DNA of 41,637 bases, from positions 1 through 41,637 of the IMG/VR virus record IMGVR_UViG_3300038455_000031. One strand, 5' to 3'. Each line of letters starts with the position of its first letter. The stretch's first letter is position 1. Shown here in pieces: positions 1 through 7,493 of the stretch. The position numbers were made by a program, and so were the translations under genes. The notes beneath the pieces were generated by a model, which was not told the DNA's origin, ran no database searches, and saw nothing but the letters and a program-made list of their open reading frames with translations. The stretch comes from a virus.

Positions 1-144
1 AGTTGTCTGCTACGCGGCCAATATCTCATTCGGCTATGACCCTAGCAAGCCTTGGCGTACCGGTGTCACTGCGATAAGAAACGTTTTCAAGGCGTTCGGC
101 GCGTCCTTCGACAAGCTGGTATCTCCCGCTGAGTGTGCTCCCAG
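1..144. repeat. Terminal direct repeat, left copy (assembly circularity)
   Basis: These 144 bases recur at the right end of the window (41494-41637) with two differences, C versus T at positions 127 and 129. The repeat falls inside one reading frame that continues perfectly from the right end to the left end, so it marks a circular or circularly permuted molecule rather than a specific terminal repeat. The second difference changes Ala to Val, so the two copies come from slightly different molecules or contain read errors. Confidence 0.93.
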
Positions 145-289
145 AGAGGCGCTAGGGGGTCACTGCTTCGTCTCTGACGAGGCTCTCAAGACGTTAGAAG
201 GCCGTGTCACCAGAGCAACTGTACGACATGGCAAGAACCTCTCAGGAGAGGACCAATTGCAAGTGTCAAACATTTCGCCTGTTGACTAA
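2..289 (+). CDS. ssDNA-binding-type protein (DUF669-like), 3' part of gene starting at 41279
   Basis: This is the C-terminal 95 codons of a protein of about 167 residues whose start lies at the right end of the window; position 1 is the third base of a codon. The frame joins without a shift across the 144-base terminal repeat. The gene follows a Sak4-like RecA-fold ATPase, which in many phages is paired with a DUF669-type or other single-stranded-DNA-binding protein, and the helicase and polymerase come next. The role in coating ssDNA during replication or annealing is inferred mainly from position and general sequence character; no OB-fold motif is decisive by eye. Confidence 0.75.
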   Translation, partial: VVCYAANISFGYDPSKPWRTGVTAIRNVFKAFGASFDKLVSPAECAPREALGGHCFVSDEALKTLEGRVTRATVRHGKNLSGEDQLQVSNISPVD

Positions 290-348
290 ATGAGAACGCG
301 CTGCTACGTTAGGGGTTGTTAGGCCACCCTTAGAAAGGAGTTTCCACA

Positions 349-630
349 TTGAGAAAGAATGTCGAGACGAAGCACGAAACCGTAGCTGATAATCCAGGAG
401 CGGAACGGAAGCGCCGGACGAAGGTATTTCACCCGGTGATCATATACTTGCGGATCACGGACAGCGACGGTACACCCGTCACGAATGCGCGGGTCGAGGC
501 AATCGCAGATGAGGCAGGCCGTGAGCTGATCCGACCATACGGGATTGAATTCTTCCGTCTGCATAACCGAGCGTCGAGGGAGCCCGGCGTGTATAGTATT
601 GAGTTGAAACGCGCCGTCGGCAGCGAATAA
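349..630 (+). CDS. Hypothetical protein, TTG start
   Basis: The 93-residue frame starts at a TTG codon eight bases after a strong AGAAAGGAG ribosome-binding site; there is no in-frame ATG nearby, so the SD decides the start. The N-terminus is very basic, followed by a segment of alternating hydrophobic residues containing DSDGTPVTNARVEAIADEAG. That pattern resembles a short beta-sandwich (carboxypeptidase-regulatory or Ig-like) strand set. I do not recognise the family. It lies between the ssDNA-binding protein and a ribbon-helix-helix candidate in the rightward operon. Confidence 0.6.
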   Translation: MRKNVETKHETVADNPGAERKRRTKVFHPVIIYLRITDSDGTPVTNARVEAIADEAGRELIRPYGIEFFRLHNRASREPGVYSIELKRAVGSE

Positions 631-640
631 GAAGGAACAG

Positions 641-949
641 ATGTTGATGCGACTACCACGGAATGCTCTACGTCAGACATTTAGCGGTAGCCGCGTCAAT
701 ATCAATCTAACGCTACCAGCGATGACGCATAAAGCGCTTAGGCGAATAGCGGAAGAACGAAGGACTTCAGTTAGAGCATTGATACGGAGTGTTATAGATG
801 GAATCGTAGATATGATGGAGAAGGCAAATGATGCAAGACAGGCTGATTGTCAGTTTCGATCTCGTGCAGAGCGCCTACGACGCGGCACGCCTGAATGCGG
901 ACACGCTATTAGATATAATGCAGAGGGCGATGGTAAGCGAAAGCCTTAG
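641..949 (+). CDS. Ribbon-helix-helix-like small protein
   Basis: The 102-residue frame has an AAGGA site before an ATG. Residues about 17-58 form a strand with alternating residues (VNINLTLPAMTHKAL), then helix, turn (EERRTSV) and helix, as in Arc/MetJ/CopG ribbon-helix-helix DNA-binding domains. The C-terminal 40 residues have the irregular composition of an out-of-frame translation and overlap the next gene by 122 bases, so the functional part is probably the first 60 residues. A DNA-binding regulator is likely but rests on pattern only. Confidence 0.55.
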   Translation: MLMRLPRNALRQTFSGSRVNINLTLPAMTHKALRRIAEERRTSVRALIRSVIDGIVDMMEKANDARQADCQFRSRAERLRRGTPECGHAIRYNAEGDGKRKP

Positions 950-1034
950 CGTCGATGACGTTCGGCGCGTATATAATGCGTTGTCGCGTTCTCCATCTAA
1001 ATATACGCCATCATGGTTACGCTTAGTAAAGTAA
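828..1034 (+). CDS. Hypothetical protein overlapping the RHH gene
   Basis: The 68-residue frame starts at an ATG preceded by a clear GGAGAAGG site. It is largely alpha-helical and acidic to neutral (DIMQRAMVSESLSVDDVRRVYNALSR) and ends in a basic tail. It overlaps the preceding frame by 122 bases in another phase. The good SD supports it; alternatively the pair is one gene broken by a frameshift. Function unknown. Confidence 0.5.
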   Translation: MMQDRLIVSFDLVQSAYDAARLNADTLLDIMQRAMVSESLSVDDVRRVYNALSRSPSKYTPSWLRLVK

Positions 1035-1046
1035 GTGAGACGTGAT

Positions 1047-1061
1047 ATAACACAGTATTAG
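1047..1061. promoter_or_regulatory. Dispersed palindrome, copy 1
   Basis: ATAACACAGTATTAG matches the recurring consensus CTAACACNGTGTTAG with one change in the right half. It lies in the 78-base gap between two rightward genes, 52 bases before the next start codon. Confidence 0.6.
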
Positions 1062-1112
1062 AAACGCGTTCACATCTGGGTACTCCACCCCCTAGCGCGT
1101 GTTTCTTAAAAG

Positions 1113-1508
1113 ATGTCACACCTCATCTTAGAACGGAGTAAAGGCATAGATGTGACGATGCTCCGTTCGATATTTCAACCACGCAAGACGCCGTATAAGA
1201 AATGCCCTAACTGTGGTATCGGAAGATTGTTGTACGTAGGGAATTCTTACTGGCATGGCGATGGTACCATAACCAGACAACAGCTGTGTCATATCTGTTT
1301 ACATATCGCCATTGTTACAAAACTCGCAGAAAGCAGCCCACTTGAAATTCATGTAAGAGATGCTCTGGGATGGCAAGTAACGTGGTGTGATACTGTGCAT
1401 GATGTTCGTAGATACATCGAAGGCACAGAGGGATGGCTGGAATATCACGTTGTCTTTGCTCCGACAGATGAACTTATATGTAGTGGTAGGAGAGAACAAA
1501 GGGATTAA
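1113..1508 (+). CDS. Zinc-ribbon-like hypothetical protein
   Basis: The 131-residue protein carries two Cys pairs, CPNCG near residue 32 and CHIC near residue 60, spaced as in a zinc ribbon that could bind nucleic acid or protein. The start at 1113 lacks a good ribosome site; a GTG at 1152 and an ATG at 1158 sit better behind AAAGG, so the first 13-15 residues may not be translated. It lies directly upstream of the helicase gene in the same orientation, consistent with a replication-accessory role, but no family is recognised. Confidence 0.65.
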   Translation: MSHLILERSKGIDVTMLRSIFQPRKTPYKKCPNCGIGRLLYVGNSYWHGDGTITRQQLCHICLHIAIVTKLAESSPLEIHVRDALGWQVTWCDTVHDVRRYIEGTEGWLEYHVVFAPTDELICSGRREQRD

Positions 1509-1513
1509 TCGTA

Positions 1514-2815
1514 GTGGAATGCAACGATCCAACCGGTTTCGCACTAGATGAGTATCAAAAGCAGGCTGTAGAGCTTTGTTGCACCTTCGACCACTATCAT
1601 CGAATAATCGCCGTATCTGGTCGTGCTGGTACAGGTAAGACGAGTATCATGCGGCTTGTATATGAAGCAGCCAAATCTGCAGGGCATAACCCAGTCTTAT
1701 GCGCACCAACAGGTAAAGCAGCACGTAGGATATCCGAAGCTACTGGTATTCCTGCATTAACCGTGCATAAACTATTAGAATTCCCCCGTCCTGGTGAAAT
1801 CGACGAACGAACAGGTAAGCCTCTAGTAGTGGGAGCACCTAAGCGCAACCAAGACAGGCCATTGTCGTACAACATAGTCCTTGTAGATGAAGCGGCTATG
1901 TTATCTGCTTCATTGTACACACAATTGATATTCGCTATTCCGAAAGGTGGATATCTTCGAATGTTTGGCGATCAACACCAACTGCCACCAATTGAAGTAA
2001 GTCCTGCATTGGTTAATCAGCCATCTAAATTCGTACATTGGGTAAATCGAGAAGTGCAAGGGGTGAAGAGTGGAATAGAACTGCAAATAATCCATAGACA
2101 AGGTGAGGGAAGCGGAATTGTTGAAAATGGATCATTAATACTACAAGGAAGAATGCCTAGACACCTTCCAGACTTCTCCATGCGTGCGACCGGAACACAA
2201 TTATCAGTGCTATGCGACATCGTCAAAGAGGATTTGAACGAGTTTGACGCATTGAGCAACCAAATCATCATCCCCGGTAACCGTGGTCCATTAGGTGTGT
2301 TCGCAGTCAATACTGTTCTGCAACGATTGATACGTCCTGAGGGCGAGAGACATCCACTGCCGAGATATCCATATGATAAACACGCAGTCGCATTGCAGGT
2401 TGATGATAAAGTCATAATGACGAAGAACAACTATGAAATCGGACAGGAAGGGATAATGAATGGTGAGGTCGGGCGCGTTGTGGAATTTGACGAGAAGGAT
2501 AAATCAATAATCATCAAATTCGGAGACGAATATGTGTACGTGCCGCCTGTAATACATACGAGGTACAAACGCAGTCCCGATTACCCTCTATGTGATGTTG
2601 CCTTAGCGTACGCACTAACCACACACAAGACGCAAGGTTCGGAGTATGATAGAGTTATCTTCGTTATGGACAATGCACATCGCTTTATCCTGTATCGAAA
2701 CAACTTCTACACTGGCGTAACGCGTGCAAAGAAGAAAGCTGATGTGATTTATGCACCATCCGTGATGTCACGTGCCTTATGCGCTGTACCAATGATTGCT
2801 GGTAAGAAGGTGTGA
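1514..2815 (+). CDS. SF1B DNA helicase, RecD/Dda-like
   Basis: The 433-residue protein has a complete set of superfamily 1 motifs: Walker A GRAGTGKT at residues 36-43, Walker B VLVDEAAM near 124, motif III with GDQHQLPP near 155, and C-terminal motifs V-VI with THKTQGSEYD (about 369-378) and YTGVTRAKKK (about 398-407). This is the organisation of RecD2/Dda-type 5'-3' helicases. It uses a GTG start. The polymerase gene follows after a one-base gap, so the two are almost certainly co-translated and the helicase probably unwinds the fork or aids recombination. Well supported as a helicase; its exact polarity is inferred from family. Confidence 0.93.
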   Translation: MECNDPTGFALDEYQKQAVELCCTFDHYHRIIAVSGRAGTGKTSIMRLVYEAAKSAGHNPVLCAPTGKAARRISEATGIPALTVHKLLEFPRPGEIDERTGKPLVVGAPKRNQDRPLSYNIVLVDEAAMLSASLYTQLIFAIPKGGYLRMFGDQHQLPPIEVSPALVNQPSKFVHWVNREVQGVKSGIELQIIHRQGEGSGIVENGSLILQGRMPRHLPDFSMRATGTQLSVLCDIVKEDLNEFDALSNQIIIPGNRGPLGVFAVNTVLQRLIRPEGERHPLPRYPYDKHAVALQVDDKVIMTKNNYEIGQEGIMNGEVGRVVEFDEKDKSIIIKFGDEYVYVPPVIHTRYKRSPDYPLCDVALAYALTTHKTQGSEYDRVIFVMDNAHRFILYRNNFYTGVTRAKKKADVIYAPSVMSRALCAVPMIAGKKV

Positions 2816-2816
2816 T

Positions 2817-5312
2817 ATGACATTATTAGCATTGCACCATGACATTCAATCATTCGCCTCTCAGTTAGGATTGGGCGATCTATCATGCATATCATCAGGC
2901 GATGTGAATTCTGAAATCGTAATTCTATCCGACTATCCAGGTAAGACTGAAGCACAAACTAAAGTGCCATTCTCTGGATATGTTGGGATGCAATTCTTGT
3001 GGCCGCAGCTACGAAGGTTGTCTATTGATCCGGAGCATGTGTATACAACGAATATAATAAAACGATACTTAGGAGATGAGGGGGATAAGGATACGCAGAT
3101 AGACGCAAACATATTAACATTATGGGCGCATGTATTGAGGTTGGAATTATCACGCCTTCCTAATGCTAAGTATATTCTATGCATGGGGACCAATCCGCTA
3201 AGAGGATTGCTACATAAAGTAGGAATAACCAATTGGCGCGGTAGTGTTGTGGATATGGAGGAAGATGGGCGTAAGTATGAATGTCTGATCACATATCAGC
3301 CTGCATATGCATTACGTACCGTTGATACCGCAGAAGGTAAAGTGTTAGCCGATCCGTTATTGAAGCCGATAATCATTAAAGATTTCAATCGGTTTAAGGA
3401 CCTAACGAAAGGGAGACGGGTACGTTACGACATCAAATGCGATGTTATAACGACAATGCCGGATTTCAAATCACTTATGTCAAGGATCGAAGCGGCGAAA
3501 GAGCCGATCTCAATCGACATTGAACACTGGAATAAACAAACGGCTTGCATCGGCCTTGCATTGGATAATGAACGCGGTATCGTTATTCCATTCTGTAACA
3601 CCAAACAGAGCCTATGGACACCCGACGAAGAGCGCATAATTAGGTTGGCTCTCAGCAATTCCTTACAGAATGCTCGGCTAATTGGTCAGAACGCGAACAC
3701 TGATTTCTACTGGTTGTTGTATAAAGATCGCTTCAAAGTACCGAATTTATGGTATGACACATTACTTGCACATCATACTCTCTATTCCACGCTACCACAT
3801 TCCCTTGCGTTCATGGTCTCACAGTATACATGGCATCCGTATTACAAGAGCGAAGGTACTGCTTGGAAACATACTGACGACATACAGAGCTATTGGGAAT
3901 ACAACGCGAAAGATACGGTGCTGACTAGGATTATATACGAACAAACAATGGCAGAACTGCGCGATCGTAAGTTGTTGAATTTCTTCTTCGATCATGTAAT
4001 GCCAGTAAACACTATCTGCACGCATGCGACTGCGTATGGTGTTAAGATAGATGTAAATGAAAGAGCGAAATTCAACGTAGAGATAGCACGGGAGATTGAG
4101 GAATTAACCACCAATTGCGTAAACCGCATAATGTCATTACGTCCTAACGTTGAGATAAATAACAAAACATTGAATTCCCCTAAACAGCTAGCTAGAATAT
4201 TCTATGATGAGATGAAGCTACCAATACGCAGAACACGTGACGAGCGGCGCAGTACTGACAAATGGACCATCGCGTGGTGGTTGAGTCGTGACGATGCGTT
4301 GGTGTCGCAGGAGGCCAAGGAGCTGTTGAATACATTCTTGACGTATAGAAGGGAGGTCAAGTTCCTATCTACATATGTCAAAGCATCCATAGATGAGGAC
4401 AACCGTTATCGCACGGAGTATCAGCAATTCGGTGTACGCTCAACGCCTGGGAGGTTATCATCTGGTGAAAATCAGTGGAATACCGGAGGCAATTTCCAGA
4501 ACCAGCCCAAACGTGCTAGATCGCAGTTCATAGCCGATGATGGGTGTTGCTTCATTTACTTCGATGGGCAACAGGCGGAAGCGAGAGTAGTTGCATGGCG
4601 AGCGGACATACCCTCACGGATTGAGGATTTTGAGAGGGCGAGATTAAATCCTGGAACATACAACGCTCATAGAGCATTGGCTTCTAGGATATTCAATGTA
4701 GAATATAACACAGTGTCAGATACGCAATACAAACTAGGCAAGTCCGCTGGTCATGGACTGAACTACGTGATGATGCCAACAACATTCGCAGAGAGAACTG
4801 GAATATCAATAGAGGACGCAATGATCGTTCACGCGTTAGTACATAGAGAAACACCAGAGCTTAAGGCATGGTGGAAATGGACTTCAGATGCGGTGGCAAG
4901 GACTAGAAAGGCACTGGGATATGGCTTTCTACGTAACGCCTATGGGAGGGAGTTGATCCTCCTAGGTGATCCACAACCGAATGAGCTTGCCATGATCGTA
5001 GCGTTCTATCCACAATCCACGATTGGTGACTGGACTAAGAGCGTGTGGCATAGATCGCTGAACGATGACAGATGGCCTAGAGATAAGGCATTCATACCAT
5101 TGAATTCGCATGACTCATTGACAGGAATTGCTCTCATATCCGTAGCGGAGAAATGCTTATCAATCATGAAGGAACATGCTGAGAAGGAAATAATGATAAC
5201 GAATGTGAAAGGAGAAACGAGACCATTAATCATCCCCGTCGATTTGAAAATGTCTGAACCAGATGAACACGGAACACACCGTTGGAGCAATTTGAAGGAG
5301 GTTACGCTATGA
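2817..5312 (+). CDS. UDG-like domain fused to family A DNA polymerase with 3'-5' exonuclease
   Basis: An 831-residue replicative polymerase in three parts. Residues about 5-200 resemble a family 4/5 uracil-DNA glycosylase (PGKTEAQTKVPFSGYVG, then TNIIKRYLG, LCMGTNPLRGLL and TYQPAYALR), but the usual His of the T-x-H-P motif is Gln and the iron-sulphur cysteines are not conserved. Residues about 225-390 form a DEDDy exonuclease with SIDIE, NANTDF and YNAKD motifs intact. The polymerase domain has motif A FDGQQAEARV (near 581), motif B KSAGHGLNYV (near 640) and motif C HDS (near 764) in place of HDE. No 5'-3' exonuclease domain is present. The ATG follows AAGGTG; the upstream TTG gives a longer but unlikely form. 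The downstream gene overlaps by ATGA. Confidence 0.93.
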   Translation: MTLLALHHDIQSFASQLGLGDLSCISSGDVNSEIVILSDYPGKTEAQTKVPFSGYVGMQFLWPQLRRLSIDPEHVYTTNIIKRYLGDEGDKDTQIDANILTLWAHVLRLELSRLPNAKYILCMGTNPLRGLLHKVGITNWRGSVVDMEEDGRKYECLITYQPAYALRTVDTAEGKVLADPLLKPIIIKDFNRFKDLTKGRRVRYDIKCDVITTMPDFKSLMSRIEAAKEPISIDIEHWNKQTACIGLALDNERGIVIPFCNTKQSLWTPDEERIIRLALSNSLQNARLIGQNANTDFYWLLYKDRFKVPNLWYDTLLAHHTLYSTLPHSLAFMVSQYTWHPYYKSEGTAWKHTDDIQSYWEYNAKDTVLTRIIYEQTMAELRDRKLLNFFFDHVMPVNTICTHATAYGVKIDVNERAKFNVEIAREIEELTTNCVNRIMSLRPNVEINNKTLNSPKQLARIFYDEMKLPIRRTRDERRSTDKWTIAWWLSRDDALVSQEAKELLNTFLTYRREVKFLSTYVKASIDEDNRYRTEYQQFGVRSTPGRLSSGENQWNTGGNFQNQPKRARSQFIADDGCCFIYFDGQQAEARVVAWRADIPSRIEDFERARLNPGTYNAHRALASRIFNVEYNTVSDTQYKLGKSAGHGLNYVMMPTTFAERTGISIEDAMIVHALVHRETPELKAWWKWTSDAVARTRKALGYGFLRNAYGRELILLGDPQPNELAMIVAFYPQSTIGDWTKSVWHRSLNDDRWPRDKAFIPLNSHDSLTGIALISVAEKCLSIMKEHAEKEIMITNVKGETRPLIIPVDLKMSEPDEHGTHRWSNLKEVTL

Positions 5313-5647
5313 CTGACGACGCAATCGGAGGCGAGCTAAGGGTGATAAGAGAGTGGGGAAGCGAGGCTACAAAGAACCACCGAGATGTAGACTGGCTAGA
5401 GTATATGGACCTTATAAAAAGTATGTGGATAGGCACGGAATGGGGGTGGCATGAGTATGTAGGCGTCGATGGAATAATTGGATACCCAACGAGAAAGTAC
5501 TACATTTCAACGTCGGGATGGGCACGCAATAAAGCCATCGTTCGTTCCATGGAGCATAATCAAGCGTTCTGGACAGTGTGCTGGCGCCAGAGCATGTACG
5601 ACGGGTGCCATGTATTTGAAGTCAGAGAGCTCACGGAGAATGAGTAA
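5309..5647 (+). CDS. Hypothetical protein downstream of polymerase
   Basis: A 112-residue acidic protein rich in Trp and Tyr (WIGTEWGWHEYVG). The ATG overlaps the polymerase stop (ATGA) and has a near-perfect GAAGGAGG ribosome site within the polymerase end, so translational coupling is likely. No domain is recognised; the compact aromatic-rich sequence would suit a small globular accessory protein. Confidence 0.75.
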   Translation: MTDDAIGGELRVIREWGSEATKNHRDVDWLEYMDLIKSMWIGTEWGWHEYVGVDGIIGYPTRKYYISTSGWARNKAIVRSMEHNQAFWTVCWRQSMYDGCHVFEVRELTENE

Positions 5648-5655
5648 GATATCAC

Positions 5656-5847
5656 ATGAAATATCCACAATGGGAGATGTCCCAACCGTGGCACTTCTAC
5701 ACTATGTTATTAGGAGATCGTTTAGACTGGTATCCGGATCGTTGTATGTGGCGATATAGAACTAGAACGCATCACGGATCAATGTTAGAGATGCATCTAT
5801 GGGCCAAGAAGGTGAAGAGAAGAAGGAGCAAGAGCGCAGATGGCTAA
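5656..5847 (+). CDS. Small basic hypothetical protein
   Basis: A 63-residue protein with many aromatic residues in the first half and a strongly basic C-terminus (KKVKRRRSK), which may contact nucleic acid. Its ribosome site is weak. It ends eight bases inside the next gene, in line with the tight packing of this operon. Function unknown. Confidence 0.55.
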   Translation: MKYPQWEMSQPWHFYTMLLGDRLDWYPDRCMWRYRTRTHHGSMLEMHLWAKKVKRRRSKSADG

Positions 5848-6100
5848 GTTCAGGAAGAAGCCCGTTGTTGTTGAGGCCATTCGCATCAACCAAATGTGTA
5901 CTATCAGAACGCTAGAAGGAGATATGATAGGACACGTTGGGGACTGGTTGATTACGGGCGTTGCAGGTGAGCAATACCCATGCATAAATTCGATATTCTT
6001 ACGCACGTATGAGCCTGCCTCTGATGACGCTGAGGATCTATATGAACAGGCGCGCAAGGAGTACGGGGGAGAGGGACGCCGCCACACGGATCAATGTTAG
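5840..6100 (+). CDS. Widespread phage/bacterial small protein (MAKFRKKPVVVEA family)
   Basis: The 86-residue protein begins with MAKFRKKPVVVEA, followed by TLEGDMIGHVGDWLITG and GEQYPCINSIFLRTYEP. I recognise this order of motifs from a small conserved family of unknown function common in phages and prophages. The final 18 residues (after about residue 68) look like read-through into the following ribosome-site region. It sits in the distal part of the replication operon. Confidence 0.8.
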   Translation: MAKFRKKPVVVEAIRINQMCTIRTLEGDMIGHVGDWLITGVAGEQYPCINSIFLRTYEPASDDAEDLYEQARKEYGGEGRRHTDQC

Positions 6101-6113
6101 AGTGGAGGGACAG

Positions 6114-6344
6114 ATGAGCCCGGATGAAGCAAGCATGTACATCACTGAAATCGCACGTCAAGGAACAGATTTGCTAAATGACTGGGAGGCTAGGTTCGTA
6201 GCGTCTATCAGTGATTGGATCGCTGACGGCAAGAAGTTGACATTTAGACAAGCGCAAACGCTAAGATCAATACATCAAAAACTCACGGAAGGTTATCTCT
6301 CATACCTACATCGCGACTACGATGATGACGAGACCTTCTTCTAA
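6114..6344 (+). CDS. Small helical phage protein (LNDWEARFV family)
   Basis: A 76-residue protein starting at ATG after GTGGAGGGA; a longer in-frame form from 6009 would overlap the previous gene and lacks a site. The central pattern NDWEARFVASISDWIADGKK-LTFRQAQTLRSIHQK is seen in many small phage replication-region proteins of unknown function. It is the last gene of the rightward arm: its stop overlaps the stop of the first convergent gene by four bases. Confidence 0.75.
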   Translation: MSPDEASMYITEIARQGTDLLNDWEARFVASISDWIADGKKLTFRQAQTLRSIHQKLTEGYLSYLHRDYDDDETFF

Positions 6345-6538
6345 GTTCCTAACGCACCAATTGCTTCATACGCTTGCTTAACCGCCGCGTAGTGCCTGAG
6401 AACAGTCTCGGAAAGGTCATTCGACACCTTGAGCACCGCTGCTAACCGTTCAATAATTTCCCACTTCTTAGCAGCAAGCTCTGTGTCGAATGACCTTCCA
6501 CTAGATGTGACGTACACGATCTTGCTAGTTACCGGCAT
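6341..6538 (-). CDS. Small helical hypothetical protein at the arm junction
   Basis: A 65-residue protein; the start is the ATG eight bases after GTGAGGA, slightly inside the longest frame. N-terminal strand-like segment (SKIVYVTSSGRSFDTE) followed by amphipathic helices (AAKKWEIIERLAAVLKV). It is the last gene of the leftward late arm. A perfect 15-bp inverted repeat lies within its coding sequence. Function unknown. Confidence 0.65.
   Translation of the reverse strand: MPVTSKIVYVTSSGRSFDTELAAKKWEIIERLAAVLKVSNDLSETVLRHYAAVKQAYEAIGALGT
6413..6497. repeat. 15-bp perfect inverted repeat at the convergence point
   Basis: AAGGTCATTCGACAC at 6413-6427 is exactly complementary to 6483-6497, separated by 55 bases. 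It is just beyond the convergent stop codons, inside the last late gene. Either strand's RNA could fold it. There is no T-tract, so it is not a classical intrinsic terminator, though it may act as a bidirectional stop or RNA-stability element. Confidence 0.75.
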
Positions 6539-6546
6539 GGTGATCC

Positions 6547-6795
6547 TCACTTTGTGGCTGCGATTGCTGCCGCTTTAGCCATGGCATCAGCCACTGCTTT
6601 TATAATCTGTACTTGATCGCTTGTCGCCGCTTCCACAGAAAGCATGCCATGGTCGGTAATGCATGTCCATTTCGGCGCACTGACTACCGTACCTACCGAG
6701 AGGAAATCAACAGGCCCACAAGGGGTGTCACCTGAGATTTGTACACATGACGTTGAGATTAGAGAGACAATTGCGATTAGCTTTCTACGCACCAC
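6547..6795 (-). CDS. Signal-peptide protein in lysis cassette, possible outer spanin
   Basis: An 82-residue protein starting at GTG after AAGGAG, inside the end of the preceding gene. The N-terminus has the form of a secretion signal: two Arg and a Lys, a hydrophobic run LIAIVSLIST, then Cys. STSC is a poor match to a lipobox, so lipidation is uncertain. The rest is about 65 residues with an alanine-rich helical C-terminus. Its location after endolysin and holin-like genes fits an outer-membrane spanin, but this is inference from position; a plain secreted protein is possible. Confidence 0.5.
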   Translation of the reverse strand: MVRRKLIAIVSLISTSCVQISGDTPCGPVDFLSVGTVVSAPKWTCITDHGMLSVEAATSDQVQIIKAVADAMAKAAAIAATK

Positions 6796-6982
6796 CGCTC
6801 TCCTTATATTCTCCGCAGGGCAAACTCCGGCCATAGACTGCTGGCCATATCAGGTGGCCGTCCAAGGCAGTCCAACAATCCGTCCTGCCAAAGTCAGGAG
6901 GATACCGGTGGCATGTACCAGTCACATCCTCCCCCTCCAATTCGTCACGTACGAAGTATTCGCATGTTCGGCACTTCTTCAT
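6785..6982 (-). CDS. Cys-rich small protein, paralogue of the gene at 32140
   Basis: A 65-residue protein with CRTCEYF at the start, GTCHRYPP in the middle, WPAVYG and a final CGEY. The same order occurs in the protein at 32140 (CRTCKFF, GACRRFPP, WPVVYG, CGEW). Four conserved cysteines suggest metal binding, perhaps zinc. This small family occurs in phages and bacteria without an assigned function, as far as I know. It sits between a holin-like and a signal-peptide gene, with an AAGGA site before ATG. Confidence 0.75.
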   Translation of the reverse strand: MKKCRTCEYFVRDELEGEDVTGTCHRYPPDFGRTDCWTALDGHLIWPAVYGRSLPCGEYKESGGA

Positions 6983-6983
6983 C

Positions 6984-7190
6984 TCACATTTCCTTATTCA
7001 CCTTTCCGCGCATTCCCAATCCAGCCAATCCAGCAGCGGCAAGTGCTGAGGCAATTGTCCCCACAATCGGAGGAATGTTGGGAATTTTCCCTGCCTCGAT
7101 TGCTTGTCCTGCGATGATGAGGGATGTCAATAATGACCCCGCTGCTAATGACCAATCAAATCCATGCGAATGTTCATCATTTATTGCCAC
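6984..7190 (-). CDS. Holin-like two-helix membrane protein
   Basis: A 68-residue protein with a GTG start six bases after a perfect AGGAGG; the longer frame to 7217 is less likely. It has two predicted membrane segments, WSLAAGSLLTSLIIAG near residues 11-28 and VGTIASALAAAGLAGLG near 40-58, separated by a short loop with prolines, and a charged C-terminus. Size and topology fit a class II holin that would permeabilise the inner membrane for the endolysin nearby. It overlaps the upstream membrane protein gene by 14 bases. Confidence 0.7.
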   Translation of the reverse strand: MAINDEHSHGFDWSLAAGSLLTSLIIAGQAIEAGKIPNIPPIVGTIASALAAAGLAGLGMRGKVNKEM

Positions 7191-7422
7191 GAATTGCCTC
7201 CTTACGACATGGCTCATCCACGATTGCGAGATTATGCATCTTGATCAATATATCCGTGGATTGTTTTAATCGTCCTATATCTTCCTTGGTAGAAATAACG
7301 ATTAACAATAACGCCGTCACTATTCCAAGTAATGACGTCATCATGGTAAGTACTAATGCTCGGACGACACTCTCTTGCTGAATGTGCCCTCTAATCAGTT
7401 CCTCAAGCTGAGCTGACGTCAT
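7177..7422 (-). CDS. Single-span membrane protein, lysis-associated
   Basis: An 81-residue protein with one hydrophobic segment (about residues 21-44, ALVLTMMTSLLGIVTALLLIVIS) and a charged, helical C-terminus (TKEDIGRLKQSTDILIK). The layout, short N-terminal region, one span and helical periplasmic tail, fits an inner-membrane spanin or a holin partner. It lies between endolysin and the holin-like gene. The precise role cannot be chosen from sequence alone. Confidence 0.65.
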   Translation of the reverse strand: MTSAQLEELIRGHIQQESVVRALVLTMMTSLLGIVTALLLIVISTKEDIGRLKQSTDILIKMHNLAIVDEPCRKEAIRGNK

Positions 7423-7493
7423 CGGACCGTCTCGTATGAAAGTTCTTCACACTATAGATCCGTCCTTGTTTGTCAATCTTCAATACTCCTAAT

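Noticed and set aside
4705-4719. Palindrome-like site inside the polymerase gene
   Set aside because: One base off the consensus but within coding sequence; may be chance, so not listed as a regulatory feature.
7448-7476. Possible minus-strand promoter TTGACA before the lysis membrane gene
   Set aside because: The only -10-like TATAGT is 14 bases away, too close, and other spacings match poorly.
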